From NCBI GenBank assembly GCA_037013495.1, contig CM072812.1, positions 74,569,840 to 74,633,839 of the forward strand: 64,000 nt of DNA, in the 5' to 3' direction. This document shows, piece by piece, positions 52,101-59,119 of the stretch. Position 1 is the first letter of the stretch. Every line of letters starts with the position of its first letter. The stretch comes from Hippophae tibetana. Lineage: Eukaryota; Streptophyta; Magnoliopsida; Rosales; Elaeagnaceae. Under the pieces are notes generated by a model, which did no database searches, was not told the DNA's origin, and was given only the letters and a program-made list of their open reading frames with translations. A program made the translations under genes and the position numbers.

Positions 52101-53077
52101 ATATATATATATATATATTTTTTATTTATTTGTTTACGGAAGATTAATTGGTTTTAATTGTATTGGCTGTGACAGGTACACCAGGACCTACTCCAATCAA
52201 ATGACATTTGCTACTATCAAGGCAAGACATTAAAAATCATTAGAGTAATTCAATGAATCATCTAGATTTATAATTATTCATTAAATTTTATTAGAATAGA
52301 AAGAATTAGTATAGGTGTGATAGGTGAGTGGTATTAAGTAGTGGGATATGATGTTAAATTGATTCATTATTTTTAGTAAGTTGTATATTTTAATTTATTA
52401 AATTTAAAATAATATTTTAAAAATTTAATAAATTTTGAAAATAAGACACTCAATATCCTAATAGATTTATAATATCTTATTTTTCAATCCTAATAATCTT
52501 TAATGTATCAAAAATATTACATCAAAGATATGTATTATGTTAGAGAAATTAGATATTAAAGGTACATAAGATTTGAAAAAATAAGACATTAGAGATATTC
52601 ACGGGTTTTAGTTAATATCTTATTTTTTAAACCTATGAACATTTAATGTATTATTTAAAGAATTTATATTTAAATGTCTAATTTATTTATTCTACAGACT
52701 TATAAGATATTTATCTAATTTACTTAAAGCTATAGACTTTGATATTTGTTTCCTAGGTAGCATAGTAGGGATTTAAAGCTTTTTCATAAATATATTAATT
52801 TTATATAAGAAGAATTCTCTTATATATTTGTATATGCAGTACTCCATGCAAAAAAAAAAAATAGACAAAACTATTTAACAAATAATCTCCTATCATTAAA
52901 TTCATATATTTTTTTAATAAACTATTTAACAAACTATTTGTATACATATGTGTGTGTTTTAAATAATTGTTCTTAGTCGTTTATGTTATGCAGGGAGCAG
53001 GGCATATAGCTCCAAATTGGAAACCAAAAGAATGCTATTCAATGTTTCAGAGATGGCTAGAGCACCAACCTCTTTAG
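14771..53077 (+). CDS. Serine carboxypeptidase-like protein (SCPL clade IA, acyltransferase-like), 14 exons, 467 aa
   Basis: Fourteen exons join without a frame break: 14771-14940, 16207-16352, 18746-18825, 18994-19116, 28421-28523, 28687-28721, 29019-29120, 30826-30912, 31203-31325, 31789-31860, 51759-51877, 51960-52073, 52176-52221, 52994-53077. The product is an alpha/beta-hydrolase of peptidase family S10. A hydrophobic N-terminus (about residues 1-33) suggests a secretory or vacuolar signal. GGPGCSG (91-97) forms the oxyanion-hole region. GESYSG carries the catalytic Ser (192), SGDHD (387-391) the catalytic Asp, and GAGHIAP the His (444). Wording such as [20 protein letters not shown] matches the plant clade IA group. 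That group includes acyltransferases using glucose esters as well as hydrolases, so the substrate cannot be told. Length is normal for the family. Introns 4 and 10 are filled with transposons, and intron 13 has a GC donor. A start at the first ATG fits the signal peptide. Confidence 0.93.
16616..17624. repeat. MITE or MITE pair in SCPL intron 2
   Basis: Both ends carry related words. The left end begins GGATGTTTACGGTCC followed by TGATCGGATTTTGG. The right end, read on the minus strand, begins GGGTGTCCAACGG followed by TTCGATCCGGTTTTGG. The body is full of CGGTTTGATC/GATCAAACCG-type motifs. It may be one 1.0-kb element, or two (about 16616-16915 and 17351-17624) separated by unrelated AT-rich sequence. 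No transposase coding is seen. Confidence 0.5.
20058..21018. mobile_element. Non-autonomous CACTA (En/Spm-like) element
   Basis: The left end is CATTACTACAAAA. The right end on the minus strand is CACTATTACAAAA, so the termini match at 11 of 13 positions. The subterminal regions repeat AAACCGACTTTA and its complement many times (20090-20180 and 20780-20995), which is typical of plant CACTA elements. Flanking triplets are GCG and GTG, a near-match for the expected 3-bp target duplication. There is no transposase; minus-strand frames at 20360-20768 are low-complexity. The element interrupts the integrase of the older antisense copia. Confidence 0.72.
21528..21710 (+). repeat. 5' LTR of sense copia, with primer-binding site just after
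   Basis: It starts TGTTAATGTATATC and ends TTTCTAACA. A TATA-like CTATATAAAAGC lies near its centre. TGGTATCAGTGCC follows at 21711, matching the usual initiator-Met tRNA primer site at 12 of 13 positions. Confidence 0.9.
22470..23404 (+). pseudogene. copia gag of sense element
   Basis: The frame reads as a copia gag with several stops in the first two thirds. [20 protein letters not shown] lies near the start, and [20 protein letters not shown] near 22865-22925. The last part is open and contains the zinc knuckle [14 protein letters not shown] (23240-23281), which has the CX2CX4HX4C pattern intact. The 740-base leader before it (21724-22469) holds no supported gene. Confidence 0.8.
23429..24880 (+). 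pseudogene. copia protease and integrase of sense element, catalytic residues lost
   Basis: The protease segment reads [13 protein letters not shown] (23490-23528), where the family has an Asp-Ser-Gly/Ala triad; the Asp is replaced by Tyr. The pre-integrase zinc part LWHSGLGH is at about 23899. The integrase core has HSDVWGP (near 24078) and FRFDNALEY (near 24266). The third acidic position, normally Glu in the ERK motif, reads LAQRK (near 24374). Stops fall at about 24008, 24454 and 24527. The frame then continues as a linker to a stop near 24878. Confidence 0.8.
25090..26580 (+). pseudogene. copia reverse transcriptase and RNase H of sense element
   Basis: Most of RT is covered by open frames at 25133-25510 and 25580-26014. 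Seen are [38 protein letters not shown] and the catalytic [14 protein letters not shown] (25640-25690), which is intact. RNase H follows in another frame, with [15 protein letters not shown] (near 26148), [12 protein letters not shown] (near 26258) and [14 protein letters not shown] near 26430-26470. There is a stop at 25508, a frameshift before 25580 and a stop at 26012. Nothing suggests expression as one protein. Confidence 0.82.
26620..26802 (+). repeat. 3' LTR of sense copia
   Basis: Same length and termini as 21528-21710, preceded by the purine run GAGGGAGAC. Differences cluster in the internal TA-rich stretch and near TAATCACATAATAG. Confidence 0.9.
27891..28420 (+). other. Remainder of SCPL intron 4 before exon 5
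   Basis: AT-rich non-coding sequence ending in a long pyrimidine run and ATTCTTTTAG, the acceptor for exon 5. The outer limit of the old antisense copia probably lies near its start, but no LTR was recognised. Confidence 0.5.
28421..31860 (+). CDS. SCPL exons 5-10 (residues 174-347)
   Basis: Exon 5 encodes [16 protein letters not shown] with the nucleophile Ser192. Exon 6 is only 35 bases ([12 protein letters not shown]) and its short length is normal here. Exon 7 encodes [12 protein letters not shown] and [14 protein letters not shown]. Exon 8 encodes [10 protein letters not shown]. Exon 9 starts at a Cys codon and encodes the variable linker region. Exon 10 encodes [15 protein letters not shown]. 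Donors are GT at 28524, 28722, 29121, 30913, 31326 and 31861. Acceptors end at 28420, 28686, 29018, 30825, 31202 and 31788. Introns 5, 6 and 8 are short AT-rich spacers; 28533-28553 is a TA microsatellite. Confidence 0.92.
29554..30216. repeat. Inverted-repeat-bounded insertion in SCPL intron 7
   Basis: About 103 bases at 29554-29656 are complementary to 30113-30216 at roughly 88% by hand alignment. Shared words are TATATAATTGTTTGAATCTC, GTACAAGACACTTCGG and ATACTAATAATAGG. The ~455-base interior is visibly richer in G and C than the flanking intron. It has no long open frame on either strand. It could be a foldback-type DNA transposon carrying captured sequence, or an inserted piece of organelle DNA; neither is proven. 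Confidence 0.65.
31497..31720 (-). repeat. Possible solo LTR in SCPL intron 9, with degenerate short repeats
   Basis: On the minus strand it starts near TGATATTATAATTC, has a TATA-like CTATAAATAGGG (about 31531-31543) and ends CACCAATACAACA, like a small copia LTR. The part 31556-31705 consists of loosely repeated TAGTACAAGTAAAATA-type words of about 20-25 bases. No partner LTR or clear target duplication was found. Confidence 0.38.
32252..35390 (-). mobile_element. Antisense copia, 3' half (integrase, RT, RNase H), in SCPL intron 10
   Basis: Read on the minus strand: pre-integrase [19 protein letters not shown] near 35260-35205, and integrase [20 protein letters not shown] near 35010-34950. 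More integrase follows at 34729-34484 ([18 protein letters not shown]). A linker lies at 34408-34166. RT motifs are RRWIF-like at about 33800, [17 protein letters not shown] near 33480 and the active site [12 protein letters not shown] near 33350. RNase H lies at 32940-32530. The RT motif reads YVND instead of YVDD. After an inserted LTR-like sequence the pol end and a purine run (minus-strand AGGGGAGGG, about 32255) follow. It probably belongs to the same element as 40409-42402, split by the gypsy element between them. Confidence 0.72.
32335..32502 (+). repeat. LTR-like insertion inside the antisense copia RNase H end
   Basis: On the plus strand it begins TGTTAGAATTTCATG. It contains a TATA-like CTTATATATAAGCC and then TCAATAATAAAA, and ends near AAATTTCA. 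It separates the RNase H words KQLAEIL (about 32518-32490, minus) from the expected continuation TKA (about 32340, minus). The exact ends and the target duplication are unclear because both sides share GTTA/GTAA-like bases. Confidence 0.42.
35400..36886 (-). repeat. 3' LTR of the deleted gypsy element
   Basis: On the minus strand the LTR starts TGTTATGACTGTG after a purine-rich AAACTTGGGA. It shares with 39412-40408 long stretches such as TGGTAAATTCGA(C/T)TAATAGG and GACACATGGCATG. The low-coordinate end near 35400 is approximate. Confidence 0.6.
36887..38470. other. Internal non-coding part of the deleted gypsy element
   Basis: AT-rich sequence with no coherent frame. On the minus strand it ends with TTGAGGACAAGCAAAGAG before the 3' LTR, a spacer word I associate with Athila/Tat-type elements. 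A short GCAT microsatellite lies near 37997-38012. Confidence 0.45.
38471..39412 (-). pseudogene. Gypsy protease and integrase fragments
   Basis: The minus-strand frame 39412-39101 includes [15 protein letters not shown] and [20 protein letters not shown], the retropepsin-like region of Athila/Tat elements. Their usual DLGASINLMP reads [10 protein letters not shown] here. Coding similarity continues to about 38900 ([20 protein letters not shown]-like). At 38570-38480 the integrase words [20 protein letters not shown] appear in the same direction. RT and RNase H between them are deleted. Confidence 0.7.
39412..40408 (-). repeat. 5' LTR of the deleted gypsy element, truncated
   Basis: Direct repeat of 35755-36886 with many point differences and indels. 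On the minus strand it begins TGTTTTGATGACTC. The inner end is cut at the protease fragment. Confidence 0.65.
40409..42402 (-). mobile_element. Antisense copia, 5' half (LTR, gag, protease) in SCPL intron 10
   Basis: Read on the minus strand, a 355-base LTR candidate (42402-42048, TGTATTATT...TTTCATCA) contains the TATA-like CCTATAAAAGG. A degenerate primer site TGATATCATAAC follows. Gag starts at about 42009 with [18 protein letters not shown], then [11 protein letters not shown] near 41900. A protease [13 protein letters not shown] lies at about 40835-40795, where the usual Asp-Ser-Gly reads Glu-Ser-Gly. A pre-integrase [18 protein letters not shown] lies near 40600-40550. It stops at the gypsy LTR. 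Confidence 0.65.
43020..45400 (-). pseudogene. Gag, protease and integrase of the truncated antisense copia
   Basis: Open stretches are 45280-45089 and 44966-44691 (gag), 44494-44060 (end of gag and protease, with [10 protein letters not shown] intact) and 43223-43020 (integrase end, [20 protein letters not shown]). Between 44060 and 43223 the integrase core is readable only with frameshifts and stops. A zinc knuckle could not be read intact near 44600. Confidence 0.68.
46174..46548 (-). repeat. 3' LTR of the nested antisense copia
   Basis: Begins (plus strand) TGTTGGAATATTATGG and ends AAACCAGCA, next to the purine run on the inner side. Outer flank AATTG. Confidence 0.92.
46556..48217 (-). 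pseudogene. Copia reverse transcriptase and RNase H of the nested element
   Basis: Read on the minus strand from the linker at 48217. RT includes [20 protein letters not shown] (near 47880), [20 protein letters not shown] (near 47750) and the active site [13 protein letters not shown] (about 47515-47480), intact. RNase H includes [16 protein letters not shown] (near 47010), [13 protein letters not shown] and [14 protein letters not shown] (about 46720), then [12 protein letters not shown] near the end. Stops fall near 47604 and 47552, and a frameshift lies near 46900-46950. Otherwise it is close to intact. Confidence 0.85.
48560..49740 (-). pseudogene. Copia zinc knuckle, protease and integrase of the nested element
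   Basis: The zinc knuckle [14 protein letters not shown] is at about 49742-49700, where the usual second Cys reads Phe. The protease [12 protein letters not shown] (about 49575-49540) keeps the catalytic Asp-Ser-Gly. The open frame 49385-48579 covers the integrase. It has HRHINFG-like zinc residues ([11 protein letters not shown]), [26 protein letters not shown] and [15 protein letters not shown], so the D, D and E catalytic positions are present. One stop at about 49423 precedes this frame and one ends it at 48579. Confidence 0.85.
49745..50599 (-). pseudogene. Copia gag of the nested element
   Basis: The minus-strand frame from 50599 reads [20 protein letters not shown] a few codons in, then [20 protein letters not shown], a typical copia gag start. 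It continues to about 50130. After a frame change, [20 protein letters not shown] follows at 50100-50040. The last part (about 49940-49770) is Arg/Gly/Val-rich. The zinc knuckle follows immediately. Confidence 0.82.
51019..51392 (-). repeat. 5' LTR of the nested antisense copia
   Basis: Begins (plus strand) TGATGGAATATTATGG and ends AAACCAACA, with AATTG outside. The primer site lies just inside at 51004-51015. Confidence 0.92.
51759..53077 (+). CDS. SCPL exons 11-14 (residues 348-467)
   Basis: Exon 11 encodes [18 protein letters not shown] and [16 protein letters not shown]. Exon 12 encodes [20 protein letters not shown] with the catalytic Asp. Exon 13 (46 bases) encodes [15 protein letters not shown]. 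Exon 14 encodes [20 protein letters not shown] with the catalytic His and ends PL-stop at 53075-53077. Junctions 11-12 and 12-13 are GT-AG. The exon 13 donor is GC (AAG|GCAAGA at 52222), joined to an AG ending at 52993. The exon 11 acceptor is a tandem CAGCAG, so a form with one extra Gln is possible. Nothing recognisable lies in intron 13 (52222-52993). Confidence 0.92.
52222..52993 (+). other. GC-AG intron 13 of the SCPL gene
   Basis: The donor AAG|GCAAGA fits the known strong consensus of GC-AG introns and the acceptor is TTATGCAG. Using it restores the conserved TIK-GxGHxAP order of the family in frame. No GT in the next bases gives a comparable product. Confidence 0.9.
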
Positions 53078-54474
53078 TAGGCATAAGTTATCATTTTGTG
53101 CTCTATATTTTTTAAGCGCATTGCTCAAATGATTGCCAATAAGTAATATTGTTAAAAACATTTATTAAGCATAAGAAGACGAAAATGGTCATCAAATATA
53201 TAAGACCAATATTCACCATCCATAATGGTTTCTTCCATTGTTATCATTTTTCAAAGGGTTATTTGTATTGCAATAAATTACATTATTAGTGTTGCTTTGC
53301 CATTTAAATGGAATATTAACCAATATTTTTTAAAATAATTGGTACACACTTAAGTGTTGTGTCAGATAACAAGGTTAGTGGAGTAGAGAAATGACAAACA
53401 ATATGTTTAATGAAGCAGAAATTAGGGTAGTGGAACAGCTGTTAGGGTTAGAGTTTTATTCGTTTTTTCTTAATATACATAAGAGAAGTTTTGTACATGA
53501 AATAGTAAAACAGAAATTACAGAAATACAATCATAATAATTTGATATGGTATCAGACCATATTATGGCTAGTCTAAAGAAATAAAAATCCTACGTTGCTA
53601 CATGTTTTCCTCAACATTGGTTTGATCTATTAAATCCAGAGATCAGATCAATAATAAATTCAAAATGATTCAGTGAGGAAATGCAGTTGTTGTATACAGA
53701 TAATCAGGGTGACTCATCTATTGATAGCTGAGACCCCATATCCATTTTTTTCAAGAACTGTCATCTTGGTCAATTTGCTCAATTTCTTCCATCCACTAGT
53801 CCAAGCAGGTGGGTTTTTTGTGTCAACACTTTATGAAACTGTCTCTGCAGATTCTCCATATCCTTTTGGAGTTCAAGGTTCTTAGCTTTAAAACCTTCGA
53901 GTTCGAGTGTCTCTGTGCGTGCAAAGTTGATTCTGTTGAATATTATAATCAGCAAGGGTACGATTGCGACCATCTTCAAGCTGCCTCCCCCTGAAAAAAA
54001 AAAAAAACCAAGAAAAGATGGAAACGGCTACTGACCTATGATTAGGTGTTTGTTTCTCTGCAACATCTGAACCAAAACCAAAAAAAAATCAGACAGTGCA
54101 AGATATAACTCGAACAACAACAAAAACAAAAAAAATCAACTTCACTGGAGCACCTAACTCCTCGCTGGTCAGTGAGGGTTTTTACAGAGACGGAGGACCG
54201 AGTGGAAGGTTAAATTTGTCTGGATTTGTAGCCGGCTAGGGTTCGGCCATCTTGACCTAGCTACTCGCTTGTAGAAAAAGGGCGTCGCTAGCTTGCAGAA
54301 TACTGGCGCCACTCACTTGCAGAAGAAAGGCACGCTCGGTTGTAAAAGAAGGGTGTCGCTCCAAGGCTGCGCGAATGGAAAAAATATTTCTTAGGGTTAC
54401 GTTTTAAGTTTTATATATATATTGGTTGTGTTGTAAAAAAAAGGAAAACAGGAAGGAAATTTTTTTTAGATTTC

Positions 54475-55430
54475 ATGGCGGAATCTAGATATTTAACTAC
54501 CAATTTCATATTGGAAGATTTGACGACAAAAATGAAGGAAGTTCTAACTAGAGCTCAGATTAGCTCACAACCTCCACCAACTGAAGCGTCGACTGCTCCC
54601 ATTAGTATCAAGTTGGGAGGATCCAACTATGCCTTGTGGTCCTAGGTGGTGGAGATATATATCTCTGGAAAAGATAAACTGGGATATATTAATGGGGATT
54701 TTCCTCAACCTGCTGAAACCGACCCCTCATTTAGGAGATGTCGTACTGAAAATTCCATTATCAAAGGATGGTGGATCAATTCGATGGACCCCTCCTTGAT
54801 TGCAAATTTTATCTGATTCCCAACTACGAAACAGGTTTGGTATTCGGCTGCTACCACTTACTATGATGGGATAGACACGTCTCAAGTGTATGATCTTCAC
54901 CGTCAAGTTACTCGTACGAAGCAAGCAGGTGGATCCATTGAAAAATACTACAATGACCTTCGAGGGTTGTGGCGTGAAATTGATTTCCGTCGTCCTAATC
55001 CAATGGAGCGTGCGATTGATATACAAAAATACAACTCCATCATACAGGAAGATCGAGTGTATACCTTCCTCAATGGACTTGATGATAGATTGGATAAAAC
55101 TCGAAGTGATGTGCTTTAGATCAAACCATTCCCTACGGTGGAACAAGCCTATGGATTCGTCCGTAGGGAAGAGGTCAGGAAGACCGTGATGATCACAGGT
55201 GTAGATACGACGCCCGAAGCAGTTATGGCTTTTAAAGGGGTCAAGGGACACCATAATCTAATGCCACCAAAAACAGGAACTTCCTTGGGTAGTAAGAAAT
55301 CCACGGGAAATCCACCATCTCTTGACATGAAATATGGCCATTGCGGAAACTCCAAACACACCCGTGAAAACTGCTTCAAACTACATGGGTATCGTGAATG
55401 GTGGAATGATCTTCAAGCACGGAAGAAACG
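54475..55430 (+). pseudogene. Copia gag of the downstream element
   Basis: Starts MAESRYLTTNFILEDLTTK at 54475. ISIKLGGSNYALWS follows before a stop near 54643, then GDFPQPAETDPSFRRC. The open part 54886-55119 includes TRTKQAGGSIEKYYNDLRGL. After a stop at 55117 it continues in frame at 55138. The zinc knuckle region reads KYGHCGNSKHTRENC (55327-55371): the first Cys of the usual CX2C pair is Tyr. A 175-codon minus-strand frame here is a shadow. Confidence 0.8.
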
Positions 55431-55554
55431 GGACACCACTAGGCGAGCCGTTGTGGCTACCAATAATGCCTCACTATCCCTTACTTCTCAGGCCGAATCT
55501 TCCCAGGATCCAGGTATTTCAAGTAAAGCATTTCACATCTCTACTCGTAGTGAT

Positions 55555-57150
55555 AAGGAGGATTGGATTCTGGACTCTGGAGCTACAGATCATATGACAT
55601 TTGACCCAAACTATCTCTCCAATACAACCTAGCCAAGACGGAGTCGTGTTGCTAATGCAAATGGGGTCACTTATCCAGTTACAGGAGTTGGAACAGTGAC
55701 CTTATCTCCTTCATTATCATTATCTAATGATTTGCTTGTACCCTCTCTGTCAAACTGACTAATGTCTGTAAGTCAGGTCACTTCAGATCTTAACTGTGTA
55801 GTATTGATGTATTCTACTTTTTACCTTCTACAAGATATTCTCACCAAGGAGATTATTGGGCGTGGTACTAGGAGAGGAGGGCTATATTATGTGGATGCAA
55901 AACATTCGGGTAACAAGGAACGACAGATTTGGCTATGTCATCATAGATTTGGGCATCCATCATTCGGGTATTTAAAGCACCTACTCCCCAGTTTATTTTC
56001 AAATATCACACATTCATATTTCAAATGTGATACTTGTATCCTAGCAAAAAGTCATAGGGCGTCTTATCCTATGAGCATGAATAAAAGTATGACTCTTTTC
56101 GCTTTAGTCCATTATGATGTTTGGGGACCTTCCCTGGTCATCGGGTCATCGGGTCATCATTGGTTTGTTATTTTTGTTGATGATTGTACACAAATGACAT
56201 GGTTTTACCTTCTCAAACATAAAGATGAAGTATTTGCTACATTTCACCTGTTTCACACCATGGTTCAGACACAATTTTCTAAAAAAATTAAGATACTTAG
56301 GTCTGATAATGTAGTGGAGTATGTTAATCAACAATTCCGGACATACTTGGATAACCATGGTATTCTCCATGAAACCTCGTGTTCATAAACCCCACAACAG
56401 AATGGGACTTCGGAGAGGAAGAATCACCATATTTTAGAAACAACTCGGGCCTTACTAATCGGTGCACATATTCCTAATAAATACTGGAGTGATACTGTTA
56501 CTACAGCGGTGTATCTACTAAATCGTATGCCCACAAAAACCTTACAATTTCAGACTCCATTAAAGGTGTTATCTAATCATCTTTCCTTGCCTACTATTTT
56601 GATGCTTCTGCCCCAAATTTTTGGATGTTTTGTCTTTTTCCACCTCCATAAAAATCAACGAACTAAGTTGGATCCATGTGTTGTCTGATGTATATTCTTG
56701 GGGTATGGCGTACAAAAAAAGGGTTACTGATGCTATGATCCAATTGCTAAAAGAACCTATATTACCATGGATGTCACTTTCCTCGAATCAAAATGGTTTT
56801 TTCCATCACCGGTATCCAATTACACTCTTTAGGAGGAGAGTTATGGTGAAGAACGAAATTGGCTTGATGTTGAAATATTATACACTAGTCCAACATACTC
56901 GGATCGTGCCAATAATTTGGAGGAGCCAGTATACAGACCCGAGTTTGAACTTCCAAGAACTGAAGCTGAAGTAGTAATTGAATCTCCAGAAGATGAAGTG
57001 GTTGATGTACCCATCCACTCCCTAGTACCCAATGATCCTCCTGCTGAGAATACTCCTGGGGTAAACTATCCTATCACACCTTTACAAATTAATGCTATAG
57101 ATACATCTGTTGGTTATGTTTTACCTTTCAGACACAATTGAGGCAAACCT
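55555..57150 (+). pseudogene. Copia protease and integrase of the downstream element
   Basis: Protease WILDSGATDHMTFDPNYLS (55564-55620) is intact at the active site; a stop follows at 55630. Pre-integrase WLCHHRFGHPSFGYLKHLLP is near 55930. Integrase has HYDVWGPS, LRSDNVVEY and QQNGTSERKNHHILETTR-like residues (about 56112-56445), so the three acidic positions are still readable. A stop at 56386 and several frameshifts after 56500 break it. Positions 56917-57141 form the acidic, proline-rich linker before RT. Confidence 0.8.
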
Positions 57151-57269
57151 CCAAATCAATACTCCCCATAAAGAGAAGAACGACAATCCAAGTATCCAAT
57201 AGCAAATTATGTATCTACTCAAAGGTTATCAGAACATATCAGGGACTTTGCACAAACACTCTCCTCGTT

Positions 57270-58830
57270 TCAAATTCCAAGTAACATTGAAGAAGCCTTA
57301 TCTGATCCAAAATGGGCTCAAGCTATAAAAGAGGAATTTGAGGCATTGTAGAATAATAACACATGGGTGTTAAGCAAGTTGCCTCAAGGGAGGAAGCTGG
57401 TAGGATGCAACTGGATTTTCTCCATTAAGTATAAAGCAGATGGGTTAGTTGATCGATACAAGGCAAGGCTTGTAGCAAAAGGATATACACAGAAACACGG
57501 GATAGATTATCAAGAAATCTTCTCACCTGTGGCTAAACTAAAAACTGTTAGAGTCTTGTTATCTCTTGCGGAAAATTTAGATTGGCCATTGCACCAACTT
57601 GACGTAAAAAATGCCTTCCTTCATGGTGATCTTGAAGAAGAGATTTACATGGATATCCCACCAGGATATACTGTTACATTAGGAAAAGAAATTGCATGTA
57701 GATTACAATGAGCATTGTATGGACTAAAACAACCACCTCGAGCATGGTTTGGTAGGTTGAGTTCAGCAATGAAGAAATATGGGTTCCAACAAAGCAACTC
57801 TGATCATACTCTTTTCCTAAAACATCGATAAGGGAAGATAACAACCCTTATAGTCTATGTAGACGACATGATCATTACAGGGGATGATAAAGAAGAAATC
57901 TCTAAGCTTCAAGAACAACTGTCAAATGAGTTTGAAATGAAGAATTTGGGAGGGCTCAAATACTTCTTAGGTATTGAGGTAACAAGATCAAAACAAGGCA
58001 TATGTATTTCCCAAAGGAAATACACTCTGGACCTACTGGCAGAGGTAGGACTACTAGATTGTAAACCTGTCGATATTCTAATGGTTCAAAATCATAAAAT
58101 CAGAGAATATGTGGACCAAGTACCAGCAGATAAATAGAGATATCAACGGTTAGTAGGTAAACTCATATATTTATCTCATACTCGACCTGATATTGCTTAT
58201 ATTGTGAGTGTCATGAGTCAGTTCATGCACTGCCTAAGTGAAGACCATATGGATGCGGTCATGCGAATATTTCGTTATTTAAAATCCTCCCCTGGGAAAG
58301 GACTTATGTTTTCAAAGAATGATCAATTGGAAGTCCTTGGATATACAGATTCAGACTGGGCAGGGAATATGAAGGATAAGAAATATACTACTGGGTACTT
58401 TACTTTTGTGGGGGGCAATCTTGTTACATGGAGGAGCAAGAAGCAAAAGGTAGTTGCCTTATCTAGTGCTGAAGCTGAATTTCGAGGAATGGTTAAGGGA
58501 ATATGTGAGCTCCTTTGGTTGAAAAAACTTCTAACTGAGATTGGTGTTGCTCCTAACTTTGAAATGAACTTATTTTGTGATAACAAAACAGCCATTGCCA
58601 TCTCTCACAATCTAGTTCAACATGATCGCACGAAGCACATTGAAGTGGATCGGAACTTCATCAAACAGAATCTTGAAGAAAAGATTATTAAGCTTCCATT
58701 TGTTAAATTAGAAGATCAATTGGCTGATATACTCATAAAATCTATGTCTGCAAGGAACTTCTACAACTCACTTGACAAGTTGGTGCATATTTTTTTTAAT
58801 GATTATGTTTGTTTGGTTTGGGAAATGTAA
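57270..58830 (+). pseudogene. Copia reverse transcriptase and RNase H of the downstream element
   Basis: RT includes [40 protein letters not shown] and the active site LIVYVDDMIITGDD (57850-57890), intact. RNase H includes YTDSDWAGNMKDKKYTTGYF, SSAEAEFRGM, FCDNKTAIAISHN and KHIEVDRNFIKQNL. Stops are seen near 57348, 57709, 57828 and 58135. The last residues read past ADILIKSMSARNF into LVHIFFNDYVC, unlike the usual end. Confidence 0.83.
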
Positions 58831-59119
58831 ATATTAAGACAATGCCCTCTTATGTACGTGTATATATAGGTTCAATATAACTATCATAAGTCGACCTTGA
58901 ATATAATCAACATCCTCAAGTTGTGCTTTCAAACTACATAGTTCATTTGATTCAAACCTAGAGAACATATTAAAGCAAAAAATTAATTCAAAAGCTTTGC
59001 GATTCTAGATATAGTATATAAGAAATCATACCGGGGTGATTTACGATACATTTTATTTTTCAAACTAATTATTTTAAATTTTTCATCGATGATTAATCTT
59101 TTATGATGGGAGAATAAGT
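58831..59119. other. Unassigned AT-rich stretch between two copia elements
   Basis: No open frame of useful length and no terminal repeat. A minus-strand stretch near 58960-58880 could belong with the broken frame at 59120-59578, but this is not supported. Confidence 0.35.

Larger units (their letters stand above)
53355..58800 (+). mobile_element. Sense copia downstream of the SCPL gene, 3' LTR not found
   Basis: A primer-binding site TGGTATCAGACC lies at 53547. The 5' LTR would end just before it, starting near TGTTGTGTCAGATAAC at about 53355. Leader 53560-54474 holds no supported gene. Gag, protease, integrase, RT and RNase H follow in copia order to about 58790. No purine run or LTR copy was recognised after RNase H, so the 3' end seems truncated or too decayed. 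It lies about 280 bases beyond the SCPL stop codon. Confidence 0.72.

Noticed and set aside
51949-52233. Plus-strand frame of 94 codons
   Set aside because: SCPL exon 12 read through into intron 12 and beyond; not a separate gene.
53547-53558. tRNA-like words at primer sites
   Set aside because: TGGTATCAG-type words (also at 21711, 51004 and 51441) are retrotransposon primer-binding sites complementary to tRNA ends; no cloverleaf surrounds them.
54727-55254. 175-codon minus-strand frame
   Set aside because: It lies opposite the copia gag, whose plus-strand reading matches the gag family; the minus frame has no recognisable domain.
58323-58601. 92-codon minus-strand frame
   Set aside because: Opposite strand of the copia RNase H; no independent support.
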